Shown in pieces: positions 13,001 through 28,000 of a stretch of DNA of 64,000 nt (position 1 is its first letter; each line of letters opens with the position of its first letter). The notes below the pieces were generated by a model, which was not told where the DNA came from, ran no database searches, and saw only the letters and a list, made by a program, of their open reading frames with translations. The position numbers were made by a program, and so were the translations under genes. The stretch is taken from positions 192,127,518 through 192,191,517 of the forward strand of contig CM054112.1 of assembly GCA_028673005.1 (NCBI GenBank), read 5' to 3'. This stretch comes from Tanypteryx hageni. Lineage: Eukaryota; Arthropoda; Insecta; Odonata; Petaluridae.

Positions 13001-16000
13001 ATTACGGTTGAAATTCTCAGCCTGCTATAATATCTTCCAGCTTCTTGAAAATTTCATGTAAATACTCAAATTTCAAAGCCTTCTTAGGAGAGGTGCATGT
13101 TTCATTGTTATCATCTTCTGCTTGGTCTATTGTCATTTTCTCCCTCAACTCGGTGAAATCTTCAGTGGAGAGCTTTGCTCTGTGCGACTCCAGCAACTCA
13201 CTGATATCATCTCCAAGTGAAGCTTCTTTCTTATGCTTATAACTTCCTCTGTGATCTACTCTGCAATCTCCTCCAAGACTTCAAGGTCAGAAAAAATTGA
13301 GGGCATTGTTGATTCCTTCAATTTCTCCAGCAGGTGCCAATGTTCTGCAATGCATGGGGGATGTTGTAACCCTTCCAAAAATCCTTGAAGGTTGGTGCAC
13401 ATTGGTGGTCCTGATAATCTGCGCTAAGGGTATTCTCAAATAATAATACTTAAAGGTAGAAATAACAGTATGATTCATAGCTGCAGCAAGAAAGTGATGT
13501 TTAGGGCCAGAAGCACAGCTTAGACCTTAGAGTGCAAAGCAACCAAACTTGCTGGATGACTGGGATCTTTGTCCAATGCTTTAATTCCAGACATCTTCAA
13601 GCAATATTCCTCCACTGAGGTAACAAAATGGTGCATAAACCAGTCCTCAAAAATGATTGCAGTAACTTGGGCATTACAGCTGGATTTTCAGATCATTGTT
13701 AATGCATTCCTTAAAACAAACAAACATTTCAAGAAGCGCCTTCTCCAAAAGGCAGGAAGGAGCTCTGCTCAGTATGGGTGTCCAAGAGTCAGGCTTCATC
13801 ACTCCTCATAATCTCACCCAACTGTACCTGTGTTTACCCACGCATGAGTGAAATGATCTATCAGCGGACATTACACACTTATATATGGACCCATGATTCC
13901 ACTATGTAAGGTACATATCAGCAGATGTACTTTAACCAGATGCTACCTGTTTTCCCCCTCTCATCATACATATTTTTGAGATTGTCTCATAAAAACGTGA
14001 GGTGCAGCTTATATTAAGGAACTTTTTTCCTAGTTAACAGTCTTGAAAACTAATGATGTGGTTAATATGTAAGTATATATGGTATGTCATACTCATATGT
14101 TATGAATAAAATGCTTACTTAATGGGAGATATTGCATTGTTTCTCATTTGCCATTCCAGTAATATTTGGGGTAATCCTGGTTATCACTATTTTATTTAAG
14201 AACTAGCATAAGTGCCCATCAAATATTACAGGTATGGATGAATTAAGTATTAAATTTGAGGCACTTCCCATTCTTCCTCCTTTCCCCTCTTCCTCTCTCC
14301 ATTTATTTTCATTTCCTAAAATGTTAACTTGAGATTGTATTTATGTAGAACTTTATTTTATGCAATCTTTTATTTTGTTTTTATTTTGTTATTTTCTTCC
14401 TGCCTGTAATTGACAATGGGTTAGATGGAAGAAGAGACTTTTTAGTCTCAATCTTGCCCAAATAAAGATGCATATCTATCTATCTATCCTCCTCCCTCTG
14501 GAAAAATAGACTTCCTAGTCTCAATATTGCCCTATCTCTTTACCCTTCTCCCTCCTTCTGTGTGTCCCTCTCTCTCTCTCCCCCAGTGCCAGTGAGGGTT
14601 CATTGAGGGAGACGAAAAGTGTGGGATGGCAAGCAATGGAGAATGAATGAGTGGGCAAAACATACTCATTTAGGATACAGCAGTCTTTCTGGGAAGCACA
14701 AAGTATGATCACCAATTGTTCTAGGGCATCCATCCATAAGCCTTTACTAATCACATGTAACACTTCCATTGAAAAGGAGCTCCTGTGGTTTTCCTCCAAA
14801 AGATGTTTGCGAGCAATCGTCCTTCAATATGAATGACCACTCATGTTCACTCACTCTTGTTTTTAAAATTTCTGCCTGGTTGTGTCTGTCGGCTACCGAT
14901 ACTTCAAAGTCCCTTCTCCCACTCCACTCTTAGCCCCTTTCCCAAGTCTCTTTTGCCCCTTCATAGACCATTGGTGTAATGGTTCGAGTGTTGGCCCAGC
15001 CATGATCTGAATGACCATTTTTCACTCACTTGTTTTAAAATTTCTGCCCATTTGTCTAATATAGGAGGCACCAGAGCTATCACACGAGATCTTGTACACT
15101 TCACACTTTTCTATTTCTAATTTGTTTTTAAAGTCATCGAGTAGTAGTTACCTCATTTCTTTACCTGAAGATAATGTATCGCATCAAAACCTGGGTTGTA
15201 GTGAATTATTAAAAGCTGTGGAAAATACAAATTTTTTCATTTTATTTGTTCTTCTAATATTGTAAGTTGAATGTTAGGTTCATAGTTTTCAACCAAACAA
15301 AATGAATCAATGAGCAAGTTAAACACAGCTCCAGCTGCATTTAGGCCAATACATCTTGTTGAATTCCATCTGAAAATTTTCTAGATAGGACAAATAAGCG
15401 GTACTTTTTGACGATCTTGAGACTTCACTTTTTGGAAAAATGAGTCACCTGCTGGAAAATGCTACAAATCTCCTTAACTCAACTGGAACTTGAGTAGTAT
15501 TTTAGGTATTATTGCCATATGCGGTCTATCAGCAGCGATAAATAAACTTGTTCTGTTTGCATGTCAATATTGTTGTTAAACTGTTTACATTACTAAAAGA
15601 AGTAGTCATATTATAAATTTGTCCATTCCTTTCAAAATGCTTGCAAAAGACTTGTACAGTATAATTTGAACTGAATTTCAAACAAAAAGAACTCATTCCA
15701 AATGATGAGGAACTTAGTCCATGTCATGCTTGCAGAGGAATGTGTGTGTGTATTTTTGGCTAATCAACCTCTTGGATTATTATAGCCATAGCTCCTTCCA
15801 CACCGAACACACAAGGAAGGGAAACCCGGTGCTGGCATTAGCCTACTCTTAACGAAGAGCACCAAGGCGTCCAACTGCTTAACATTCCTTCCGAAGGATG
15901 GAACACTTCACCACATAGACTCTCTTGGAGAATAATGCAGTGATGTTGTTTATTTCCATGTTCCTGGCAGATGTCCTTCTTTAGCAACATGGTGGAATCT

Positions 16001-19000
16001 CTGTTTTTCTCTGTGCCATCAGTAAAAACATCAGCAGGAAGATTTAAGTATTTCATAACTTGAATTGCTCAAATACAAATCTTTTTGCTAGTATTGCATC
16101 CATGTAAATAACACAGGTTCACCAGCTCTCAGGTTATCTCAAACTCAATCCCATGAACATACAATAATAATAATAATAATAAAGAATATCTTCTCCATTA
16201 TGTGTCTTATACTCATTTCTCTATTGGTTGGGTCAACTTTCAATAGGTGCACCCACATGTGGATTACAATACTTTGACATACATATAAATCTATTCAATA
16301 ATGCAAAACTTCCATGACAACTGTTGTGCAAATATATGGGAGAGGTAAAACAAGTTCTATTATTTTTAACTTTCCCACTGTATCTAACAAGTTAGAAAGA
16401 TGATAATTTCCAATCTAAAGAAGTTCTAATATATAATCATCCTTCAGCAGACTTCAATATCCCATTGGAATACAACAAAACACTTACATCAAAAAAATTT
16501 AAAATATCTTGCAAGTCTGGAAAGCAACCCAAAGGAGAAGATGTCTTGGTGTGAGTAGTTCGTAAGAGAAGTTTTGCTCGGCATTCAATACCTTCGAATA
16601 AAAAAATATCCGATTTGAAAAATCACGTAAAATCTTAAAAGTATCAATTTACAAATACTATGAAAGTATTCAAAAATTAAATTTTGGAGCCTTATGGTTA
16701 ATTACAATAAAAATGAAATTATTATTTTTATGGTTATAAGGAGGTTTATCCATTTCCCTTTTTACTATGAAAGAATGTTGATTCAATTTTTATTAAGATA
16801 TAAACAGCAAACTAAACATATTTTATTAATACCTGCCCATCACCTATAAGTTTAGATAATTTGTAAGAAAAACTATCCCTAATTAAAAAATGGAGCACTA
16901 AAATAACTACTGTAATCAAAACCATGACTAATTTAAGTAAAGTTCTTACCTTCAAATATATCTGAAATGAGAGAAATGACTTTGAAGCCAGTCAAAGCAG
17001 CCAAGAAATCATTTATTCTACGCTTTGAATATATTTTATCTTCGTAGAAGATAGCTCTACTATCAGGATGTGTTTTACTTCTTACTTCATTTCCTTGTGA
17101 GTGAATCCTAATAAAATAAAAAAATACAAATTATCATGCTCATTCTTCACTATGAAACTTGATGCACTGCAAAACTCTTCTTATGATTGAATAACCCAGT
17201 TAATTGAATCAAATCATTACTGCCAAATATTCTTCTGATTCGTAGAATCCACTTTATAAATGAACAGCAACGAATTAATTTGCAAACTTACAATTATATA
17301 AAAATTTCCTCAAATAAATTGAGTGAAATAAAAATTGATTAACACACACAACAATCAAATAACGAGTACCTGATTTTATGCTTAAAAGGTACAGGGAATT
17401 AAAAACCGTACAGATTAAAAATTAAGACAATCTAATTCAAATGGAGGGTGGATTGAATAATAAGAACAAGCAAAGATCTTCAATTTCTTTAGTTTTAAAA
17501 ACAGTCAAATGAAATAGTAATGACTTTATGTCTAAAAATATATCCTGCAATTATTTATAGAGATTTACACCTAATAAAATCATGACCCTACACATTTATC
17601 GGACCTCATAATAGAAAGGTAGTCAATGTTACTTACGCACTGAGCATTCTTTCCAAGTCAGGAAGACCAGCTAGCTTTGCTTTGACATCTTTAGCTATAG
17701 CCTCACCCTCACCTGATAAGAGCCAAGTTACAGCTTCTTGGCGGGCTTTAATGGAATTTATTTCACAGAGAGGTGCTGACACCCACTGACGGAGAAGACG
17801 GCGCCCAAATGGGGTGCAGCAATTATTAAGTCGAGACACAAGAGAACAATCAGAATCAGACAGTAAATCCAGATTTTCAACAGTTGTGCCATCCAAAACC
17901 TGTAACAAAAATGTAATTAATTAATATTCAATTATAATTATCCAATAGAAATTCAAATGCTATTAAGCAATAATCGTTAACCCATTTAGTGGGTGCATAA
18001 TTTTCTTTATCTCATCTCCCTATGTAAATTTTGTATACACGAAACCCTTGTTAACATGAACCCCAAGGGAGAATAAAATCACATGTTCGTGTTAACTGAA
18101 TTATATATGAAAAATAGTAAAAATATTATAATTTCCTGCTAAAATATATTTACATACACATAACACATGTAATTGAGATAACCCCTTTGTGTCAAATAAA
18201 TTATTATTAAAAACATCACAAATGCATGATTTGGACTATGTAATATTAAAATGAATGTAATATCCATCATCAGCACCGTTTTATCAACTTTACGGGCCAC
18301 AAGAATTTTGTAACATATTTTCTAAGAAAATTGTTTTATTTATAATTTTATTAAACATTATCAAAACTCAACACATCTTATAGAACAAAGCATATAAATT
18401 CTTATAATTATAATGCAAGCAAAAAACAAAATTATTATTTTTGTGTAAATTAAATAACAAATTACATAAAAAACAAAATTATAAAGGTGCTTTTTTGGAT
18501 TTTTGTGATGCAACTCGGCTATTAGATCACTGCAGTCTAATTCTTGCAATGCATCACTTTCAATGTATTGAAGCGATAAAGCTGCTAATTTTGGCTGCAA
18601 CAAACTGTTACACTAATAATTCTTCACTCTTTTTAGAGCAGAAAAGCTACTTTCTTCACTCAAATTACTGATTTGAAGAGTTAAAAATATTTTCAACAAA
18701 ATTGCTATATTTGGGAATGTGTTGGAGATAATGTTATATTGAATTAATTTCAACATTTCAATTGGAATTTTTTTCTTCATGGATCGAACTAAATAAAAAA
18801 TGTGCTTCATCTCATGATCTAATTCTTCTACTGATATATCATATTTATAAGTTGATTTTAATTCTCTTAAATCAATGTTACAATCTGAATCTAGAGAATT
18901 AATTTCCAAAAAACATTGAAATATTTTGTTTCTATATGATTCAGATCGTCCTTGTAATTGGTATATTATAGTATCACAAATAACAAGAAAAATTTTATCT

Positions 19001-22000
19001 AAAAAATAATGGCTTTCTTTCAAATATGTTTCTGCTGCCGTACCTTCATACCTACTTAACCTCTTTGTAGAATCTTTATATTTTTTATTATCAAATAATA
19101 ATAATGCCTCTCTCTCAAATTCATTGAAATTATTTCTTAAATCGTCTACATAATTTTCCAAAGATGAAAACATATCGTGAGTAATATTAAACGTGGCAGC
19201 AGGATCTTTAAATGATAAAGACACTGCATTAAAACGGGATAAAATTTTATCCCATATCACAATGAAAATTGAGAATTCAAGTGTATTCATTCTTTTAACC
19301 AATTCATTTGCTTCTATTTGAGCAATTTTATTTTGTGAATTATCTTGAGATAAGGTATTAAGGGTCATTTTAATTTCCACAGAACCATTTTTGAGAGTTT
19401 GTACAGTATCATGTAAGAATGACCACCTTGTAGTTGACAATTTTTTCATGTTAACTGAGACTTATTTTTGAAACTATTTTCTAAAACAGCCCAGCGATGG
19501 GTGGAAGCGGACAAAAAACGTAAATATTATCTGTTAGCACGTCCGTTGCAGACATCATATGATGTTCCCTCTCAAATCTTTTTCTCTCTCGCCCATGGTG
19601 AGGATTCAACTTTGAGAAAAAGGCTGCAGGGAGGTTTAGACTCAGTGCCTTGTGGGCTTTCAAATCGTGTGCTTCGTTTTCTAGTCGAATGCACAGTTCA
19701 TTTGAAAACCAGTTTTTTGATTTTTTTGTAGGAAATTTCATATAGGCCTAATTATTTTTTATACACATTGGTTTTTTACTTCATTATTTCAATGTAATGA
19801 AGCAAATAACGCAGTTTTCCCATCTATTTGAAGGCTTAACCCTAGAACGCCAAGGGGGAGGGGGGTCCCTGAGGTCCACAACTTATTTTTTTGTATGTTT
19901 CTCTTTTAAAGAAAAAGTAAGTCTGGATATTTTATTACATTGTGCAGAGACTTAGGTAAAATAATTAACTGAAGTTTCTCATCAATGTATGCATATTTCC
20001 ATTTTCTGCAAATTATTTCGTAATTGCTGCATGCCTTGACACACGGGTGGCCTAACTTATAGGGCACCATGTGCGTGGAAAGCAGTGTGAAGCATGCTAT
20101 TTGTTTAAACTTTTGCTTCAGGTGAAACAGATTAAATCGTTTTTCTAATCAATTTGTTATTATTTTTGTAAAAACAATCTTACTGCAATATTAATCTGAT
20201 CTTGAAAAAATAATGAAAAATGTACAAAAATTCTTTTAATGTAAATATTTTTGTCTTTATAGTGCATAATGTACATACAATTTAAAATAAATTACTAAAA
20301 TTGTATAGTTATATTACTTTCATTTTGAATTATATAATGATAGGTTCAAAATATTACTGACTTTTTATTGTATTTTAGATGGTGGGCCTCTGAGGCCCTC
20401 CCCCCCCCTTGGTAGTCCATGGTAGCGAAAATTACTTGGTAGTTCTAGGGTTAATAGACACTCATTCAAGCGGAGGCCACAATGCGGGTCGCCTTGGCAA
20501 CACCCAGAAAGAGTACGAAAAAGACAAAATTTCGAAAAGAAATGGATATTTCCAACAAATTCTTCCATGTAACATACAAGCATTACAAGAATAAGATATC
20601 TAATAGTTTTAGCCATCGAATAGCGTGCAAAAATGGAGAAATTCGGTCCATATTTACTTATTTTAATGAATGGTGGAAAAAAACCTTGCCCATTGAAAAA
20701 TTGAAACTCCTGTGTAAACATGGGAAAATATAATCATCTCCTGAAGTCATTCCTGGGACATTTATGTAAACGAAAATAGTTTTCTCAAGGTCTCCTAGTT
20801 GGCAGACACAAAATGGCATATACAGCATTTCTCTATGACAAACTGTTCAAGAGATAAACGAGGAGACAGACAGACATTGAGTAATCTAATATATAAAATT
20901 GAATGTCTGTTCCCTATACATTCCCACACCCTTGGACTTATCGGGACCAAACTTTACAAAGTGACTTCCTATAACCCTACGGGTAACATAGGGTACCTGG
21001 GAACCCCAACAACCACCCCGCACAGACAGACAGGCGTATATACAGCGGGTCTTTATATATCAATTTGTTTTCTTTATGATGGTGTAGCCCCCGCACAGAC
21101 AGACAGATATACAGCGGGTCCTCATATGTCGATTTGTTTTCTTTAACATATGTGAATTAAAAGAATAAACAATATGAATTAATCATAATACCGTAGTTTT
21201 ATTTTTAAATTTTCAGAAATCACGATGTTTCTATAAACTGTTATTAGAAGCCCAAGCAATGCCAGGTACTTAAAGCTAGTTATATATAAAAGATAATAAT
21301 AATAATCAATTACTGTATTTCTCGAAACAATTAGTTATAACATAAATTGTAAATATTATTGTCAATAATAATAATAATAATAAATAATTGCAAAAGAAAT
21401 AATATAAGTATATTATTATAAATAAACTTTTTTGAAAGGGAATTCCATCATTATTACTGAAAAGTAAACCATGAATTTATAAGAATTTGTTTGAATATAA
21501 GTCGAAACTTTTTTCTAATTTACATATCCTGAAACCTAGAACCCATATTCGGAATATTGTTTTGGTGATATTTTGAATGCAATGAAAGGGTTAGCTTATC
21601 TTGGGACTATCCGCAGGGTAGACATCATATGATGTAGTCGTAATTTTTTAATTAAAAAAACTTTTTGACTAATTTTACATAAAAATACATTATAAATTTA
21701 AAAAACAACGCTATATGATTTTTTGAGTCCGAAAGTTACACTCGTTTGTGATAATTTCATAGATTTTTGGACCACAACGAACGTGTTAAATCAAAATTTT
21801 TTTTAAATCCAAGCCGCACTATTACCAATTAAATTGAGTGAATGGTTTGAACACGGAATAGATTCAGCAGTAGAACTGTTGTTTTATTCTACTGGTACTG
21901 GCTGGACATATTTGCAGCACTGTCATAACTTTGGCCTCTGCAGTACTTTATGTCCAAACCTAGAAACTCAATTTCGCTAAGATATTCCAGCGATCCTAAG

Positions 22001-25000
22001 AAATCACCATTATGTTTTGAAAATAAATTTTGATGGTCACCTCAAAATGCTAATCCGTGTCTTGCTAGATATTTTATTGTAGATACGATATGCCTTAATA
22101 CATGGTGCCAATATTTTTTTTTACTTTCACAAGTTTTTATAAGGTCTGTATCAATTCTTCCTTCACTGCGAGAACAAATAACAAATGTACAAATGGCACT
22201 CATATGTTCCTTTGAATGTTCGTGTTCTGATACTCAAACATGTACATTTTTCCAATCATCATATCCCTCTGTCAAATTATTAGTGGTCTTTCCAAATAAT
22301 TTACGTACGTAAAAGTATAATTTTTGCGAGGTTGACATACAAACTAACCAATCTCATGCAATATTTTATCGTTAAGATTTTGCTTAAATACTGATTCATA
22401 AATGTTTGTATCATGCAGTATTATCTTCAATACACAATTTTTTCGAAGTTTCTAAATTTCCTATAATACAACTAGGAGGATTTTGTGCATAATATTCTTG
22501 CATATCATTTGTAATTTTAGGAGGCCAGAATGCAATATCTTTGGAATAGGGAAAAATACTACTACTGGTTTCTGTTTCTTCAATTGCTCTACTTGATGTA
22601 GGCATTGATATTTCCAATGAACAGGTTTCAATTTTTGGATAGTTTATTTTTATTGTATTTTTTTCATTCTTAATGTCATTAGTGTCTATTTCCAAATTTT
22701 AAGATGTTTCACCTGCTTCATCACTCGCCAAACATGAAGAATCAGATTTTGCTGTTATTGAAGATTCGGTTATGAATTTTTTCATAAAACTTGTTTTTTT
22801 TTATTTCTAATTCTATTTTAAGTTTTAATTTCCATTTTTGTGAACCAGATTTGTGATGGAAAGGCATTTTTGAAGATGATTATGGACTCTGTAAAATTAT
22901 AATTAAAATAATTTTTATTATATTGAAATTATAGCATTTAGAAGAATTTTCTTAGATTAATTTACTAAAATGATTACCAAACTTAAATAAAACTTACCGA
23001 TAGGCAATAGATATAAACGATAAACCAAATCATACAATTATTATAAAATGAGTTTTATATACACGTGCATATCCACAGTTCACATGAGCACTATGAACAC
23101 TATGACGGTCGCCGCCAGACGCTTGCTACTGATACTGTAGAATGCTCTCATTGATATACTATAATGTAGTATATCAACGAGAGCATTTTTGTTGACTTTA
23201 TTGATGCATCTCAACTGCCAGATGCGCCGTTTGGCAGTCGCGTCTACTTGGCAGACTTCTCTACAAGCAGTCAGAATGCACCATCAGTTGAACGCAAACT
23301 TGTTTGCAAAATGATGCCTCGCACAGCAGAGCACTTGTTGACAGTCGCAGCATTGTGGGAGGCCAGGACAACAATTGAATATTATCTCAACATATGGAAA
23401 ACTTTATATAAAAAATTGAATATTTTTTTGTTAAATTATTTTTTACACCCGTTTTGAAATTAAGCTCTTAAATTAATTTTAATTTTTGCCGCTGCCCTTG
23501 TTAAAGCGAGCTCTAGGCCATGGGCTCACATGCCTGTGCAGTAAAACGACACTGTCCATGATCCATTCCCGAAATGAAGTAGCACTACAAAGCTTGCTTG
23601 TGGAGGCTGTATTCACACAGTAAATGAACTGTTAAATTTATTTAAACATCTTGGGTTCTTGGATTTTTAAATGGCCACAATTTAAATTTTTCTGTGCCAT
23701 TTGATTTAGAGTAAACAACATGACACTACACTTAACAAATTAATACTTTTGAGGTACAATGAACTATATGGTAACAGGCTGAGAAATACGCCTGCCTCAT
23801 CCAAATTGAACATTTCCCAATTAGAATATGAGGTCTTAACGATTTAAAAATTCTGAAGCCATTTGTTCATACCTATTTCATCCACTTCATTAGCTTCACC
23901 ACAAATAACATGCAAAGTGAATCCATGACTTCTCTGGAACCTCCAAAAGCATCCACTTGAAGCCAAAATTTTCTATTCCAAGCTTGGTAGCTAATTTCTC
24001 GGCTTTTTATTGGAAGAGAAGTCCAGAAATCAGGACCATGGATGACCTCATATGTTGAAACCATTTCAACAATTTTTCTTCTAAATCTCTTTGTGGAGCT
24101 TCACGTAGGCATTGCTTGTCATTGTTGACCCTTCAGCTACAGCTTGCTTGACCTCTTTATTTTTTTAAATTGTGGCAAGTGTCGACATCAGAATTTTTAA
24201 TTCTTCTGCAAATCTTGTTTTTGAGAGAAGACAATGTTCCACATCGTCTAGCATTTTCATTTTTATTGCCAGCATAATTGAAGTTTTTCTTCTTTTGCAG
24301 CTTTTGCTATCCATTTATGTGGCTGAATGCTTACACACAAAACTGTATTTCAACAGGGAAAAATGGATGATTCCTTCTTTCATCCTCAGGAATCAATTCT
24401 ATTGGTCGAGCCATAGTTGTTCTGGTAAATGATAGCATTTCGTCAACGTGGGAAGAAACAGAGAACAAAGCTGGTACTCCCTGGCCAGGGATTTCTCGGG
24501 GTAGCAAAGATCAAATACAAAATATCAATTTCGTGTGACAATGCTTAAGAGCAATCAAATTTTTTGAGTCACCTTCCTAAGAGAGAGAGAAAAACACTCA
24601 TGTCAGCCATGTTCTCGCAGGTGCGATAAACTTAGGAGAAGCGCAGTCAGCTCTCATTACCTTGTGGATTTGAACATTTAGCAGTCATATATCCTCATTA
24701 GAATTGATATCACAGCTGTCCATTGTGAATGATAATATAAGACCAAATAATTTCTTTCCTTTCTTCCTCAGTGATCTGTTCAACTGAAAAAATTTACCGC
24801 AAGGAATGTAAACACCCATGCTGACACAATGAAAACGTCTGCATTTGGCAAGTTTTCCCCTAAAAAGATGGAATTAATGGATCACATGGTTCTTATGCTA
24901 CAGGCATAAGCTGGAATGTTTGGAAAATTGGAAACAGGAGAAAACATCTGCTAAGACTGAAAATTGAACCCGGGTCTTCCACATCCCCGTTTTGAAACAG

Positions 25001-28000
25001 GAAAATTACTCTGCAATGGTAGTTCGGTGGTACAATATCTGCCCAGCAAATGGGAGACCCAGGTTAGATTCCTGGTCATAGCAGATTTTTTCTCTTGCTT
25101 CCAAATTTCCCATGTTGTCCTGTTTGCAGCACTCAAGAAAGATGAAACATGACTGAAGTGTTCATGTTAGCCGATTACTTGAGTTCTTGGTTCTCACATT
25201 TTGTTAGAACAGTCTAGGTCCGAAGATCATATGTCAATTCTTTCTAATTTTAATTTGCAAAAGAGTAAAAGCCTGTAAGTCCAAAAATCGATTTTTACGT
25301 GTTATCTTATGGGAAATAGAAATTATCTACTGGAGTCGAACCCAGGTCTTTTTTGGCTTTTACTATAAGAGACAAACATTCCTACCAAATTTCAATCTTC
25401 TACCTACTCGGAAAGTTTGTTAAAAATAGCATCACAGTCAGTCAGTGGCATGGTCTGGTGGTGCGTGGTAGAAGTTGCAGATAGAGTAAGAGAAATATAT
25501 ATATAGATAAACTACTTTAAATCTATAATGAGCCTTTCCAAAATTATGCTGGTGTTTAAATCCAACAATTAATGATGATTCTCACCATATATCGTCCAAA
25601 GCTGTGAAATTTTTCTTTGATTGGTGTCTTCCCATCCATATTATCAACACAGTCCACTGGAGTAAAAACTTCAAACAACTTCATTGCTAGCAGCTGTTGC
25701 TCAAGACAGCACGTCTGAAGGTACCATACCAAAGCACCAAGACTACGGATAGCCAGTTCACCATCATTACTTGGAGTCAAACCTAATGGGTCATCTTTTC
25801 AGAAAAATACATAAAATATAATAAAAGCATTTTTTTAAATGACAGATTCATTCAATTTTAACTAAACATGAGCAAGAAGTGGTATTTTTACACATACCTT
25901 CACTGACAAATTTACGCAATCCAATTGGCCAATAGTCTATTCCACTTGCCTTGCTTTTATCTTTTCCATCAACAAAATATTTTCCATCCATTAAAGCAGA
26001 CAGAGTTTTTTGGGCTCCCCAAAATTCTGTATCAGGAAATAGTGCATTGCGTAATGAGGGAGGCACTGAGCATGATGGAGATGCCAGGATTTGCAAGGTC
26101 TTCTGCGACAGTGCATCACGCTCATATAGTATCTGGAAAAATGTATTAACATGCTGAACATATTTAGAAGTAACATTGCCTAACTATAATTGTCAACCCA
26201 CAAGCAGACACGTCAGAACATGAGCAAATGCTTAGTGTGCAACATGCATCATTTTGTTTTTCTTAAAGGAATATTTTGTATTAGAAACATGACTTTTTTA
26301 AAAAAGGGAAATATCAGAATGTAAATAAAATCATTACATTCTTTTTCAAATTGAGTTAGAAATAAAAAAATAGTAAAATAATAAGTACAGTAAAGGGAGT
26401 GGTGGTGGAGTGGTTTGAGTGTTGACTTTTCATGCAGCGGAATCTAGTTCGAATCCTGGCAGAGGCCAGTTTTCCGGACTTTCCCTATCTCAACTTGCGT
26501 GTTGTGAGAAGGACACACAAAAACAACACTCCGTACTTTGAAGGAGACATTAACATAACATAGATGACCTAGGTGATGTGGGACAAAGGGGCGAGGTCAG
26601 TTTAAAAAGAACGCTATTTATTACCCCTAACTCATTATTCATCAGGGTGCGTCTGAGTTTACGGATGTATAAGCTTTCTGTCGCGTCAAGTTTGGTATTT
26701 GAGACTTGTTTAAGCAATTTGAGGCTATTTATGTCTAATGGGTGGTTATATTAAAAAATGTTTCGCGACGGCAGATTTTTCAAAGCATCCACGTCTGTAG
26801 TACGCTAAATGTTCTTGGAATCTAATGGAAAGATTTCTTTTCGTTTGGCCAATGTAAGACATGTCGCAAATGGGGCACAACACTTGATATATGCCAGATT
26901 TTTGTAATGTGTGTATTTTGTCTTTGGGATTCCCTAATAAATTTTTAATATTATTTGTATTGTGAAACGTTAATATATAATCTGCATTATGAAAGATTTT
27001 TGTTAGCCCTTTGGTTAGGGTTGGATGGAAGGGAAGTGAAACAAATTATTTTCTTTCTATCGTCACTTAGGGCAAGCGTAGTGTTTGGATTCTTGTCTAA
27101 TGTTTTGGATTGTTTATTAATAATGTTGTCAATCAGTTCGTGTGTGTACCCATTTTCCAGGGCCGCATTTTTAATATATTTGACTTCTTTGTTGAAACGT
27201 TTTTTATTTAGTCGTGTAGTCAGTAGTCTGTGTACCATATGGTTGAAAGCCACGATCTTTTGTTTATAAGGGTGATTGGAGTCATTCTTAATATAGTTGT
27301 TGGTATGGGTCGGTTTCCTATACACGTCAAATTCTAGTCGTCCATCATTATTATCGTAAATACCCGCATATAATGCACACCATCGTATAATGCGCAGGGG
27401 GGTTTTCAGCCTCGTAATCTATGATTTTTCAATATACCCGCGTATAGTGTGCACAGATTTTTTTTAGCGTTACCGTTTCAGAATAAAGTAGATGGTGTAA
27501 CGTGTTCTAAAGCAATGATCGAATTATTGGTATTATGTATTGGTAACATAATGAAAGTGCGAAATGAAATTTTCGAATAACGTTCCAAAAGAACGTCAGC
27601 TAACTCAATCTTTACATACTCTATGTTTACTTACAAGGTGATATTAGGATATACACAATAAATCGAATTATATTAATTTATAGTAAGGCATATGTCATTA
27701 TTTGAGCTAATAAAATGAAGGAATGACGATAATCCTATGTTTTTTACATACGTTTTTGTCACGCCTGAGGTGGACGGGTTCGGCCAACCTTCAGTTTTAC
27801 CCTTATTAGAACACTCTGGAGCACGTAAACACGATAGCAAATAACCATAATTAACAACAGACTCTAAGAATCAAGAATAAATCACGTATGAATGCTGAGA
27901 GAATGGTAGGGAACGATAACTTTATTTAGTTCTACAAGAAGCATCAACTCCCAGCATACTCAAAGGCATCAGCTGCCATTGTTTCTAATTGTAAGTGGTA

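Noticed and set aside
14521..14799. Open frame with Arg/Glu-rich end (minus)
   Set aside because: It lies over a CT-rich low-complexity tract and family V repeat; no conserved protein recognised.
18613..19449. A host gene with a 278-codon open frame
   Set aside because: It has the hAT dimerisation motif, and its missing N-terminal half lies nearby with an in-frame stop, so it is a transposase remnant rather than a domesticated gene.
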